64,000 nucleotides of DNA from Proteobacteria bacterium SG_bin4 (GTDB lineage Bacteria; Pseudomonadota; Gammaproteobacteria; Burkholderiales; Nitrosomonadaceae): the NCBI GenBank assembly GCA_002083395.1, contig LWDH01000056.1, positions 1 through 64,000 of the forward strand, written 5' to 3'. Positions 18,686-27,580 of the stretch are shown piece after piece (positions within the stretch are counted from its first letter, which is position 1; each line of letters begins with the position of its first letter). Under the pieces are notes generated by a model. The model saw nothing but the letters and a program-made list of their open reading frames with translations, ran no database searches and was not told the origin of the DNA. The translations under genes were made by a program, and so were the position numbers.

Positions 18686-19845
18686 GATGCTGTTCCGCGC
18701 GCTATCTCTGAAAGTGTATAAGTTTTAATTTGGTTACCGAAGCTGGCATGAATTTTTTTCTGAATGACATCACCGAACGTTAAGCTCATAATCAACATAT
18801 GCGTAACCGGTTTTTTCTGCAAATCGGCAAAATTCTCAATTGTTATCGGTACACCGTCGAACTCCCGGTAGTGCCAGTGATTGGTATCATCGAAAAAACG
18901 AAAACCAGAAAAACGACCGGTCATCGCAATATAAGGCAACGTTCTTAGAGGCACATAAAAACCGAGACTGGCCGATTTATCCGACAGGATGTTGGTAACA
19001 AGCTGATCGAATGTTGAAAGCGCTCGCTTCGCCAGATCCGGGAAACGATCATGTGATGAAAAATCAACACCAGCCTCCGGTTGCTCAGTTGCTGCAGCTT
19101 TTGATCGGCGCGCTGCGGCATATAGCGATCCGCCATAACCGGCCTTGACAACGCTCATCACATCAAAGCCGGCGCTGCGTAACAACGCCGATAGCGAATC
19201 TTCCGTAAAATAATTAAGATGCTGATGCATCGCCATCGAAATATCCCCGATTTCGATGCTTTCGGTTGCATCCGGCACATTGACGATGACTATCCCATCC
19301 GGATTCAAGTTTTCCCGGATTTGTTGGAGAAATTCCAACGGCTTGTGGATATGCTCAAGTACATCCACATGAAAAGCCAAGTCGAATTTTTCAGTGACCA
19401 GTGGCGTTGGGAAAAAAGCCGTTACTACTTTCACACCTTTCTTTGCGCCTTCTTTTGCGGCAAACGGGCTTGAATCCACGCCAACCACATTGTAACCTCG
19501 CTTCATCAAGCCTTCGAGAATGACACAACCGCCGCAACCGATTTCCAGCACCTTGTGAATTCCGGGATTATCGGCGAGCACTTTATCAAGGAAACGAACA
19601 AAATCCACTCCGTATTGCCTGGCAATTTCATAGGTATCCTGTAAATAGCCAATGTTATATTCCTGCTGATAGATTTTTTCCAGCGCTTCCAACACGACTT
19701 CATTTCGCTTCTGAATCACCAGCCCGAATTCCGGCCGCTGGGAAAATTCAAACGGGTAGAAATCCTCAACAATGTTGCTGCGAGGCTCTCCGGATGGACT
19801 TAACCGCCAGTAAAAGGGTAATTTTTCAATGGTAACGCTATTCAT
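18682..19845 (-). CDS. SAM-dependent methyltransferase, probably sugar C-methyltransferase-like
   Basis: A 387-residue protein with a Rossmann methyltransferase domain in the middle. Motif I, KVLEIGCGGC, sits near residue 98; the acidic residue of motif II is in VVGVDSSPF; DVLEHIHKP is the post-I/motif IV region. A C-terminal domain of about 150 residues follows, as in C-methyltransferases acting on nucleotide-activated deoxysugars, but the N-terminal zinc-binding cysteines typical of those enzymes are absent. It overlaps both neighbours by four bases, so the flavoprotein, methyltransferase and glycosyltransferase are made as a coupled set. The substrate is unknown. Confidence 0.8.
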   Translation of the reverse strand: MNSVTIEKLPFYWRLSPSGEPRSNIVEDFYPFEFSQRPEFGLVIQKRNEVVLEALEKIYQQEYNIGYLQDTYEIARQYGVDFVRFLDKVLADNPGIHKVLEIGCGGCVILEGLMKRGYNVVGVDSSPFAAKEGAKKGVKVVTAFFPTPLVTEKFDLAFHVDVLEHIHKPLEFLQQIRENLNPDGIVIVNVPDATESIEIGDISMAMHQHLNYFTEDSLSALLRSAGFDVMSVVKAGYGGSLYAAARRSKAAATEQPEAGVDFSSHDRFPDLAKRALSTFDQLVTNILSDKSASLGFYVPLRTLPYIAMTGRFSGFRFFDDTNHWHYREFDGVPITIENFADLQKKPVTHMLIMSLTFGDVIQKKIHASFGNQIKTYTLSEIARGTAS

Positions 19846-21284
19846 AATTTGTTTTCACCTGTAAAAGTTTTTTCAATAACCGAGAAGGCATGATTCAAAA
19901 TGTCCGGGATAAAAAACAAATCATCGCTTGCCATAATCCCTGTCACTTCTATATTTTTCATTTTCTTACTGAGCACTCGCTTTTTACTTTCTCCGATAGC
20001 AGTTACATTAGCTATCGACGGCAATGGAAATTCGCCCCCCTTGTTCTCAATCGCCGAGAATTTAAGCGCATGTTTTTCGGTAATCACACCAAAGCGGCGC
20101 AATTCATCCAAGGCCAAGGCAATGCACTGCTCATCTGACAAATTTTTAGCATCTAACCCCAAACGGGAAGGCCAAAGCTCGACGCAGACCGGAAAGCCAT
20201 CGGCAGCCGCAGCCGGACAATAATTCACATAATTCGTCACCCTGAATGCTGCAAAACCTGGATCGTAGCAATAAAAATAATAAAGCCGATCCATCAACGG
20301 CATCTGATCGAACACGAAATTAGCGAATACGACTTTGGTACCACCGGGTTTACCAATACCGGACATATCAGTCCCTAAAGCATGTCCCAAACTCGGCCAA
20401 CCTATTGACCAGAACAATGTTTTAACCGGAATTTTTCTGGAATCACCGCCCTTGCCGTTAATCGTAATAGAATCCACATGATCATCTGAACAATGTAAAG
20501 ACATACCGGCGACATTCATCAAAATTTCCACACCGCGCTGTTGCAAGGTATCCACCAATCGATCGACATAATGTTTCATTCCAAAACGCTTAGGGTATAA
20601 CGCTTTCTGATTATTGGTGCGGTATGGCGGCAGATTCAGTTGATCCGGAAACGCTAAGCGCGATCGTATCCGATCGGACTTCATCAGGTCGAGCATTGTA
20701 TCGGGATCGAACAGGATAACCCGTTCTAATGCTGATGCTTTGACAGCAAATCGATCGATAGCTTCGATATCAACCCCATACAAAGATTGAATAAGCGGCC
20801 GATGCACTGACTCAACGATTTCGTTACCAAACTGATTCAACAAGAACTGCCATCCAGAACGCCCGCAATCTTTAACACTCCCTCCCAAATTCAACATGAA
20901 ATCGCCCAGGAATCGCTTCTTTTCAACATCGTCGAAGGATCTTAGGTCGACGTAATGTGAATAATTCTGCAATCGCCCCCGGAAATACAAACCGGCGATA
21001 TCTTTCTCGTTATTCTCATGAATATGCCAATCCCGTTCATCCATTACTTCACGGTAGAGATTATCGACATCTGGATTGCAAGACTCATAGATCAGGTGCA
21101 TCCCGTAATCAAATAGCCTGCCGTCAGGGTATTCGATACTTTGGTACATGCCACCCGGCCGATCGGCTCTGTCAAAGATAACCACATCGATACCCGGATC
21201 AAGCTGTTTAATCCGAAGCGCCATCATCAGACCGGTCATCCCTGCGCCTGCAATAACAATTTTGTCTTTAGTGGCTTCGATCAT
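19842..21284 (-). CDS. FAD-dependent oxidoreductase (amine oxidase / UDP-galactopyranose mutase-like fold)
   Basis: A 480-residue flavoprotein with the dinucleotide-binding motif GAGMTG (13-18) followed by VVIFDRADRPGGMYQS, the GG-doublet that binds FAD. The arrangement resembles protoporphyrinogen oxidase and UDP-galactopyranose mutase relatives in polysaccharide loci. It is second in a minus-strand set after WbqC copy 2 (gap 16 bp, with a GAGGAG ribosome-binding site) and overlaps the methyltransferase gene by four bases. Its position points to modification of a nucleotide sugar or lipid-linked glycan, but the reaction is not predictable. Confidence 0.75.
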   Translation of the reverse strand: MIEATKDKIVIAGAGMTGLMMALRIKQLDPGIDVVIFDRADRPGGMYQSIEYPDGRLFDYGMHLIYESCNPDVDNLYREVMDERDWHIHENNEKDIAGLYFRGRLQNYSHYVDLRSFDDVEKKRFLGDFMLNLGGSVKDCGRSGWQFLLNQFGNEIVESVHRPLIQSLYGVDIEAIDRFAVKASALERVILFDPDTMLDLMKSDRIRSRLAFPDQLNLPPYRTNNQKALYPKRFGMKHYVDRLVDTLQQRGVEILMNVAGMSLHCSDDHVDSITINGKGGDSRKIPVKTLFWSIGWPSLGHALGTDMSGIGKPGGTKVVFANFVFDQMPLMDRLYYFYCYDPGFAAFRVTNYVNYCPAAAADGFPVCVELWPSRLGLDAKNLSDEQCIALALDELRRFGVITEKHALKFSAIENKGGEFPLPSIANVTAIGESKKRVLSKKMKNIEVTGIMASDDLFFIPDILNHAFSVIEKTFTGENKL

Positions 21285-21300
21285 AGAACAACTCTCCTCA

Positions 21301-22002
21301 TTAACTGTGTGCTACCGGTTTGACAAACTTCATGAATGAGCCTGCTGAACTCCCGGTGTTAAATATCAGATCAAGAATGGATACGCCATGTTCGAAAGGG
21401 CCGCCCATCTGCGGATATTCCGGATAATCCGAGTAATCCATCCATTCAACTTTAATGTTTTCTTGTTCAAACAACGATTCATCAAGATATGATTTTGCCG
21501 CCGGACCGCTCAAGTAACAATTAGCGCCTGCTGCCTTACAGAGCGCTATCAGCTTTTCCGATCGATCACCACTATAACGATAGTCGGATGATCGGGTAAC
21601 TTTGGTATCAATTCCAAGAAAACCGCTAATTGCCCGGATAAATTCTGCATTGATCTCACTTAAATAAGCCGATCGTGCCGATTGGTACAACCCTCCAACA
21701 AACTCCACCGTGTCCCGGAAAGCCGCTGCTCGACTATAATTCATTTGCAATGTTTTCCAATGCTTAGTATTCCAATCACTAAAAGATACTTTCACATCGC
21801 AAATTCTGTCAGAGATACTATGACGCACCGGAATAGTTAACCACTGCACCTGCCCGCTCGCTTTAATCTTATTTCGGTTACGCCAGTCGTTTTTTGTGAA
21901 TTGCACGTCGTCATAAATAATAAATTCATCGACTGCCGCAATGATGTCAAAATAGCCCTTCCAAGGGATATAGTTCGATTGTAAGATTGCAATCTTCTTC
22001 AT
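21301..22002 (-). CDS. WbqC-like family protein, copy 2
   Basis: A 233-residue paralogue of the protein at 16301-17002, the same length and about 87 percent identical by manual alignment; most differences cluster at residues 37-60 and at the C-terminus. It uses an ATG start. Here the gene heads the operon with the flavoprotein, methyltransferase and glycosyltransferase. The duplication probably arose locally; the downstream flanks of the two copies are unrelated, so only the gene itself seems to be repeated. WbqC-like proteins occur beside aminosugar genes, but their activity is not established. Confidence 0.88.
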   Translation of the reverse strand: MKKIAILQSNYIPWKGYFDIIAAVDEFIIYDDVQFTKNDWRNRNKIKASGQVQWLTIPVRHSISDRICDVKVSFSDWNTKHWKTLQMNYSRAAAFRDTVEFVGGLYQSARSAYLSEINAEFIRAISGFLGIDTKVTRSSDYRYSGDRSEKLIALCKAAGANCYLSGPAAKSYLDESLFEQENIKVEWMDYSDYPEYPQMGGPFEHGVSILDLIFNTGSSAGSFMKFVKPVAHS

Positions 22003-22384
22003 GGTCTTCCGTGATTACTCCAATTCCAGTGGCATATGCGACCGCATTTCGGTTCAGCAATTTCTACCTCGCAATGGTTATGCTGTCGCTACTTCACAGA
22101 ATGCAATAAATTTCCGCACATTAATGGATATATGTACAGTCGGCTCGCTGAAGAACGGCATCACCCACGTTCGCGCGAATTGAATTAATGGATACCCGCT
22201 ATGAATCCCGCATCGAAAGTACTGGAATTCAGCAGGTTTGTCAAATCAGCAAATCGATTCACACGATAGACAATGTTGTTTGCGATCAATAACAAACCTG
22301 CCGCTATGATAGAACACCCTGCCTGTTCAGGATCCATCCAAATTGAGTTAAACTAGCCCTGTTTTTTCCATTACCAGCATATCC
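22003..22384. other. Divergent intergenic region with long dyad
   Basis: This 382-bp region separates the WbqC copy-2 operon from the ferredoxin gene. A 10-bp perfect inverted repeat (GCAGGTTTGT at 232-241 and ACAAACCTGC at 292-301, counted from 22000) spans 70 bp and is followed by TATGAT at 22305-22310, a possible -10 for the ferredoxin gene. On the minus strand about 55 codons just upstream of WbqC are open without a start codon I trust. I call no gene here. Confidence 0.4.
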
Positions 22385-22693
22385 ATGAGCTATTACCAAT
22401 ATCACGTTTTTTTTTGCACCAATCAACGCCAGGGCGGTGCAAAGTGCTGTAATAATTTTTGCGCTCAAGAGTTGCGCGATTATGCCAAGCAGCGCATTAA
22501 ATCGTTAAAACTCGATGGCAAAAGAAAGATTCGTGTTAATAATGCAGGTTGTCTGGATCGCTGTGATGAAGGTCCGGTTATCGTCATCTATCCGGAGGAA
22601 ATTTGGTATACCTACATCGATAAAGACGATATCGATGAAATCATTGATGAACATCTGATCAAAGGCAAGATTGTCGAACGGCTTAAGATTTGA
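22385..22693 (+). CDS. Thioredoxin-like [2Fe-2S] ferredoxin
   Basis: A 102-residue small ferredoxin of the thioredoxin-like 2Fe-2S type, related to the Aquifex and Azotobacter proteins and to the NuoE C-terminal domain. Cys11, Cys21/Cys22, Cys56 and Cys60 (in AGCLDRCDEGP) provide the cluster ligand pattern. The C-terminal half ends with acidic residues in DKDDIDEIIDEH. It is probably an electron carrier in the cytoplasm; the partner is unknown. The following hydrolase gene begins within about 40 bp, so the two may be co-transcribed. Confidence 0.88.
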   Translation: MSYYQYHVFFCTNQRQGGAKCCNNFCAQELRDYAKQRIKSLKLDGKRKIRVNNAGCLDRCDEGPVIVIYPEEIWYTYIDKDDIDEIIDEHLIKGKIVERLKI

Positions 22694-22730
22694 TCTTAAC
22701 CTGTTGCCACAATCAATCCGGGTAAACCAC

Positions 22731-23366
22731 TTGTCAATCGCCCGTCATAAATTTTTTATCAGCGGCCCCACCGGAAAACTGGAAACCGAACTGGGCAAAC
22801 CTTCCTCGAATCCGAGAGGAATTGGCGTTATTGCACACCCGCACCCGCTTCATGGCGGAACGATGGACAACAAAGTTGTGCAAACCGTATTCTCAACTTT
22901 ACTGGAACTTGATTTTATTACTGTGAAGTTCAATTTCCGCGGCGTAGGCCAAAGCGAAGGCGCTTTCAGGCATGGCGCCGGTGAAACAGAAGACGTCATC
23001 GCAGTGGCGCAAGCAGTCCGGGATCAATTCAGTAATCAGTTTACGGATTTGCCGCTGCTTTTGGCAGGATTTTCTTTTGGGGGCGCCGTACAATTATTAG
23101 CTGCAAAAGAACTGGCGCCAGCCTATCTCATTCTGATCGCACCTTCGGTCACAAAACTCAATGCACCTGCAGTCCCTGAGACTACTCAATGTGCTTTAAT
23201 TATTCAGGGCGATAAAGATGACATCGTATTGCCGGAGGAAGTATTCGCCTGGGCGGAGCCAGCATCACAACCCGTTGTTGTGATACCGGGGGCCGAACAT
23301 TTCTTTCATGGAAAATTAATGATACTCAGAAGACTGATATTGAAGTACTTCTCTGGAAAGACATAG
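22731..23366 (+). CDS. Alpha/beta hydrolase (small serine hydrolase)
   Basis: A 211-residue alpha/beta hydrolase. The nucleophile elbow is GFSFGG; HPHPLHGGTMDN holds the oxyanion region; DKDDIV supplies the acid and GAEHFFH the catalytic histidine near the end. This small family is widespread in proteobacteria and lacks a defined substrate. I placed the start at TTG 22731, because homologues begin just before the RxKFFIxGPxG segment; an in-frame TTG at 22671 would overlap the ferredoxin gene. It is convergent with the response-regulator gene 16 bp away. Confidence 0.8.
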   Translation: MSIARHKFFISGPTGKLETELGKPSSNPRGIGVIAHPHPLHGGTMDNKVVQTVFSTLLELDFITVKFNFRGVGQSEGAFRHGAGETEDVIAVAQAVRDQFSNQFTDLPLLLAGFSFGGAVQLLAAKELAPAYLILIAPSVTKLNAPAVPETTQCALIIQGDKDDIVLPEEVFAWAEPASQPVVVIPGAEHFFHGKLMILRRLILKYFSGKT

Positions 23367-23382
23367 CAACAGGGCTCTTCGC

Positions 23383-24015
23383 TTATTCCACCAGCTTGTG
23401 TTGAATCGCATACCGGACCAATTGCGCATTATTCTTCATATTCATTTTTTCCAAGATGCGAGACCGGTATGTACTGACCGTCTTTACACTTAACGACAGT
23501 TTGCTGGCAATCGATGTTAAAGACTCACCAGCAACGATCAGTTTGAACACATGAAATTCGCGATCAGAGAAGGTCGTATGGAGCAATTCCGTAGTATCCA
23601 TGGACGGATTGAACAACAATTTTTCCGCCAGCTCCGGATTGACGTACTTTCCACCTTTCGAAAGCCTTCTAATCACGTTAATCAGTTGATCGGTCGGACT
23701 GTCTTTCGTTAAATAACCGGACGCGCCGGAACGAATAGCCCGTATGGCATATTCTTCTTCCGGGTACATGCTCAGAACCAGCACACAGGATGAAGCGTTC
23801 GTCGAGATTATGCGCTTCAGGATATCCAGGCCATTCATATCGGGCAAATTGATATCCAGTAACGCTACGTCCCATTTAAACTCACGCGCTTTCTTGATGA
23901 TATCTTTACCATCAATAGCTTCAGCGATCACTTCGATATCATCCGTTTCACTGAAAATTCTTTTCAGTCCATCTCGAAACAATGCATGGTCATCAGCAAT
24001 CAGAACATTAATCAT
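23383..24015 (-). CDS. NarL/FixJ-family response regulator
   Basis: A 210-residue two-component regulator: an N-terminal receiver with the acidic pair DD near residue 9 and phospho-acceptor Asp in LLDINLPDMNG, the conserved Lys in YLTKDSP, and a C-terminal LuxR-type helix-turn-helix (about 145-205). ATG 24015 was chosen over GTG 24033 because GGAG sits about nine bases upstream. The gene overlaps the end of the sensor kinase gene by eight bases, so they form a cognate pair with NarX/NarL-like logic. Target genes are not evident. Confidence 0.92.
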   Translation of the reverse strand: MINVLIADDHALFRDGLKRIFSETDDIEVIAEAIDGKDIIKKAREFKWDVALLDINLPDMNGLDILKRIISTNASSCVLVLSMYPEEEYAIRAIRSGASGYLTKDSPTDQLINVIRRLSKGGKYVNPELAEKLLFNPSMDTTELLHTTFSDREFHVFKLIVAGESLTSIASKLSLSVKTVSTYRSRILEKMNMKNNAQLVRYAIQHKLVE

Positions 24016-25465
24016 TTTTGCTTTCTCCGTCACTGGTTGCCATCACTGCAAGCGGCAATCTTAATGTTACGATACTTCCTTCCGACGGCATTCCCATAAT
24101 TTCTATTTTCCCACCAAGCTGCTGTGCTCTTTCATTCATCCCTATGATTCCAAAGGATTCAGGATTCAGTATTTGAAATTCCTTAATCCCAACACCATTA
24201 TCCTTCACCGTTATCACCGCTTCACCACTTTCTTCAGCCAGCTCAATATCGACTCTGCTGGCTTGCGCATGTCGCGTAATGTTTATAAATATCTCTTGAA
24301 TAATCCTGAAAATACTGGTCTCGTAACTTTTATTGCCGCATGATAAATTTTCAACCATGGATTCCAAGTTACATTTGATATTAGTGCGTTGCTCAAACTC
24401 TCTAATCAGCCATTCAATCGCACCGTGCAACCCCAAATTATCAAGTACATTGGGCCGCAAATTCACCGATACCCGTCGCGCAGTTTCAATCGCTTCCCCG
24501 GTTAATTGATAGAGTGACTCAATCCGCTCGTGCATGGGTTCTGCAGTGATTTTCTTAGAAAGCCAATCTAAATCCATTTTCAGAACAGTCAACGTTCCTC
24601 CCAGCACATCATGAATTTCGCGGCCAATCCGAGTTCTCTCTTCTTCCCTGACATCCTGCAAATGCGCTGTCAAATGCCGCAAATTCTCGATCATACGCTT
24701 GCGTTCTGTAATATCTTCTATCATACATAAGTAAGATATTTCATTGTCAGCTAGGATTTCAAAAGGAACAATCGACATTTCGATCCAGATAATAGCCTTA
24801 TCCGGACGTAAGATCCTTTTCTCAATTTTACAATCCTGTGACCGCTGTTTGATGAAAAGTTCAATATCTTTATGATAAGACAGCACATCCTCGGGGTACA
24901 AAATGTCAGACTGATTGCCTTCAAGAAGCTCTTCCACGCTTCTGCCAGTAATGGTTGCATACCTCGGATTGACATCATAATAGCTACCGCTTTGCAAATT
25001 AATCAAAGTAATGCCAAGCGGAGCTTTCTCGAAGATAGTCTGAAACCGCTGCTGGGCTTTCCGGATACCTTCTTCGATACGCTTGCGTTCAATCGAGTAG
25101 CGGATCACTCGCGCAAGAACGCCTTCAGTCAAGCTACCTTTGACGAGATAGTCTTGCGCGCCCGCTTTGATCGATTTGATCGCAAGTTTTTCGTCGTCGC
25201 GAAATGACAATACCGCAATGGGAATGCTGGCTGCGTGTTTGCGTAAATGATTAATGGTTTCTACGCCATCACTGTCCGGCAAAGTGAGGTCGGATAAAAT
25301 CAAATCAAATGATTGTTCCTGAATAAGCTGTAATGCAGAACTGAGCCGTTCGGCGTGAACAACGGAAACCTGATCGCCCATTGCCTGTTGCAAATCGCTT
25401 TGCACAAGAATTGCATCGGTTTCATTGTCTTCTATCAATAAGATATGAATTTCGGAGCCGGTCAT
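24008..25465 (-). CDS. Hybrid sensor kinase: receiver, PAS, HisKA_3 and ATPase domains
   Basis: A 485-residue cytoplasmic protein without membrane segments. It has an N-terminal receiver (about 5-125, Asp in LILSDLTLPDSDG), a PAS domain (about 140-260, with the PAC motif ending MIEDITERK), a HisKA_3 dimerisation box with the phospho-accepting His in GREIHDVLGGTL, and a HATPase (about 370-470, KDNGVGI and FGIIGMNERAQQLGGK). The N-terminal receiver suggests input from another kinase, plausibly the one encoded at 25925-27580. It is coupled to the downstream LuxR-type regulator, its likely phosphorylation target. Confidence 0.92.
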   Translation of the reverse strand: MTGSEIHILLIEDNETDAILVQSDLQQAMGDQVSVVHAERLSSALQLIQEQSFDLILSDLTLPDSDGVETINHLRKHAASIPIAVLSFRDDEKLAIKSIKAGAQDYLVKGSLTEGVLARVIRYSIERKRIEEGIRKAQQRFQTIFEKAPLGITLINLQSGSYYDVNPRYATITGRSVEELLEGNQSDILYPEDVLSYHKDIELFIKQRSQDCKIEKRILRPDKAIIWIEMSIVPFEILADNEISYLCMIEDITERKRMIENLRHLTAHLQDVREEERTRIGREIHDVLGGTLTVLKMDLDWLSKKITAEPMHERIESLYQLTGEAIETARRVSVNLRPNVLDNLGLHGAIEWLIREFEQRTNIKCNLESMVENLSCGNKSYETSIFRIIQEIFINITRHAQASRVDIELAEESGEAVITVKDNGVGIKEFQILNPESFGIIGMNERAQQLGGKIEIMGMPSEGSIVTLRLPLAVMATSDGESKND

Positions 25466-25471
25466 ACCCGA

Positions 25472-25918
25472 TTATGGTTTACAAAGAATTGATGTTGAGA
25501 ACCAGAAGTCACTGATTGATTTGGCAATTCCAATACATTCATCGAAATTAGCCGATTTCCTGATATAACCATTCGCGTAATTCTGAAAAGCAGATTTAAT
25601 ATCCTGATCTGTAGCGGAGGCAGTATAAATAATGACCGGGATGATTCTTAAGTCTAAATCCGCCTTCATCTCCGCTAGAAATTCGATACCGTTTTTCCTG
25701 GGCATATTGAGATCCAGCAAAATGATATCGGGACGGGGAACTTGAAGATATGGACCTTGCTTTCTTAAAAACTCCAGTGCAAAAACACCATCCTCTGCGA
25801 CGAAAACTTCGGTATTTTCATCAGAGCATGCGAAAGCTTCTTTAACCAGCATAGCATCTGTAGGATTATCATCAACCATTAGAATCACGCTGGAACGGTT
25901 CATTTTTTGATCACTCAT
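25472..25918 (-). CDS. Single-domain response regulator (Rcp1-like)
   Basis: A 148-residue stand-alone receiver: acidic residues in MVDDNPTDA, phospho-acceptor Asp in ILLDLNMPRKNG, Thr in IYTASA and Lys in YIRKSANF. It is the CheY-like Rcp1 type often encoded next to GAF/PAS or phytochrome-like kinases. An ATG at 25918 follows an in-frame GTG at 25919-25921; I prefer the ATG. It lies between the two kinase genes and could shuttle phosphate between them, an inference from gene order. Confidence 0.88.
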   Translation of the reverse strand: MSDQKMNRSSVILMVDDNPTDAMLVKEAFACSDENTEVFVAEDGVFALEFLRKQGPYLQVPRPDIILLDLNMPRKNGIEFLAEMKADLDLRIIPVIIYTASATDQDIKSAFQNYANGYIRKSANFDECIGIAKSISDFWFSTSILCKP

Positions 25919-25924
25919 CACTGA

Positions 25925-27580
25925 TTAATCATCGTTTCGGGACTGAGAAAAAAAATGACGACCCGATACTGGGCCGATACTGGGCCGAGACTCTACCCAT
26001 ATCCTGCCGCCATGATATTCAACTACTTTTTTACAAATCGCCAAACCAATGCCGGTACCCGAATAATCCTTGCGACTGTGTAGCCGCTGGAACACTCTGA
26101 AAATTCGATCTAAATGCTGTTCCTCTATGCCGATACCGTTGTCGGTTATCGAGAAAACCCATTCATCCGGGTTTTCCTTGAAACCGATATGTACCTTAGG
26201 CGGATACGCTCTTTTAAACTTGAGTGCGTTATTGATCAAGTTAGTAAATAATTGCGTAAATTGAAAAGGAATCCCTTTAACCACGGGAAGCTTATCATAG
26301 GTGACGACAGCTTCACACTCATCGATACTAATCGAAAGATCAATCAACAAATTACTTAGCAATTGATTACAGTCAATATCAGTCATCGCTTGACTGGCAT
26401 TTACTTGTGCATAGGTTAACAAATCGTCTATCAGCATCTGCATACGATTTGCTCCGGCTACCGCATGAGATATCAAATCGTTGGCTCGTTCATCCAATCG
26501 CTCGTTACAATATTTTTTCAACAACTGCACAAAACTGGTGATGGCGCGCAATGGTTCCTGCAAATCATGGGTAACGACATAGGCGAATTGTTCAAGCTCA
26601 TCATTGGAACGAGCCAATTCCGTAACCTGTTCTTCCATTTTTGCTTCCAATTTTTTGTGTGCCGTCACTTCGGTACGTATTGCAACATATTGAAAAGGAG
26701 AACCGTTCGTATCAAGAAAAGGAATGATAGTCGTATCAACCCAGTAAAAACTACCATCTTTCGCTCGATTCCTGATTTCACCTTTCCAGATTTTGCCTTT
26801 GGAAATTGTGGACCACAAGCTACGAAAAAAATCCCGGGCGTGATAGCCTGAATTAATGATCCGATGATCCTGCCCGACTAATTCTTCGGCTGAATATTTC
26901 GAGACCGCACAAAACTTCTGATTGACATATTGAATTTTTCCACACAAGTCTGTAACCGCAATAATTGCGTGCTCATTGATTGCTCGCTCCGCCATTCTGA
27001 CATCATTCAAGTAGGCAATTTCCATGTCACGGAGTCTCTTCCTCTGTAACCAAGCTCCGATATCCTCAGCAATACTGCTAAGAAAAGCAAAAACTTTAAA
27101 ACTCGCCATGCTTGGATATTCTATGTGCTTATAATAAATCCCGAATTGGCCAACGATCTCGCCGCTCAGTTTAATTGGAGCAGATAGTTTATTACCTAAT
27201 AACCCCATAGTCTCATCTTGCATGAAACATCGATCACCCATTTCCAAATAAGGAAAGACTCCCTGTTCTGGCTGCCATAACAGAGACACATGAGCAATTA
27301 ACTGGTGACATAAATCATCAGTCGAGTTAATCACCAGCATATCGCTTGAAATCTTGTACAGGCATTCCAAAATTTGTAATCGATACTGATATTCCGAATC
27401 GATGAGCTTTGATGAGCCATTCTCCTTAACAAAAAGGCTGGAAATGAACTGAGTTCTCGAAAAATTCCTTCCAGAATCCGGTTTGTCAGTCTCAGCTTCG
27501 GATATAGATAAACTTGCAGAAGCTAAACCGCTAAAAGGAATAAAAGTATTCATCCGTGCGGATTCATTTCGTAAATTCAT
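25925..27580 (-). CDS. GAF/PAS sensor histidine kinase with altered C-terminus
   Basis: A 551-residue soluble kinase. A GAF-like region at about 65-190 is followed by a PAS domain (about 195-315), then a HisKA box with VTHDLQEPLRAI and a HATPase domain (N box, DNGIGIEEQH, GTGIGLAICKK). After GGRIWVES the protein departs from the family: an 11-bp tandem duplication in the DNA shifts the frame and replaces the usual final strand. Without one repeat unit the protein would end in SIGSSFFFSVPKR, a normal kinase ending. Most of the catalytic domain is intact. It heads the four-gene signalling operon and is divergent from the chemoreceptor gene. Confidence 0.88.
   Translation of the reverse strand: MNLRNESARMNTFIPFSGLASASLSISEAETDKPDSGRNFSRTQFISSLFVKENGSSKLIDSEYQYRLQILECLYKISSDMLVINSTDDLCHQLIAHVSLLWQPEQGVFPYLEMGDRCFMQDETMGLLGNKLSAPIKLSGEIVGQFGIYYKHIEYPSMASFKVFAFLSSIAEDIGAWLQRKRLRDMEIAYLNDVRMAERAINEHAIIAVTDLCGKIQYVNQKFCAVSKYSAEELVGQDHRIINSGYHARDFFRSLWSTISKGKIWKGEIRNRAKDGSFYWVDTTIIPFLDTNGSPFQYVAIRTEVTAHKKLEAKMEEQVTELARSNDELEQFAYVVTHDLQEPLRAITSFVQLLKKYCNERLDERANDLISHAVAGANRMQMLIDDLLTYAQVNASQAMTDIDCNQLLSNLLIDLSISIDECEAVVTYDKLPVVKGIPFQFTQLFTNLINNALKFKRAYPPKVHIGFKENPDEWVFSITDNGIGIEEQHLDRIFRVFQRLHSRKDYSGTGIGLAICKKVVEYHGGRIWVESRPSIGPVSGRHFFSQSRNDD
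25965..25986. repeat. 11-bp tandem duplication inside a kinase gene
   Basis: The unit GATACTGGGCC occurs twice in direct succession (965-975 and 976-986, counted from 25000). Eleven bases is not a multiple of three, so one unit is a frame-shifting insertion near the 3' end of the kinase gene. Removing either copy restores a canonical HATPase ending and a TGA stop a few bases upstream of the present TAA. Confidence 0.85.

Noticed and set aside
22001..22183. 60-codon plus-strand frame upstream of WbqC copy 2
   Set aside because: It has no ribosome-binding site or recognisable features and lies in the leader of a minus-strand gene.
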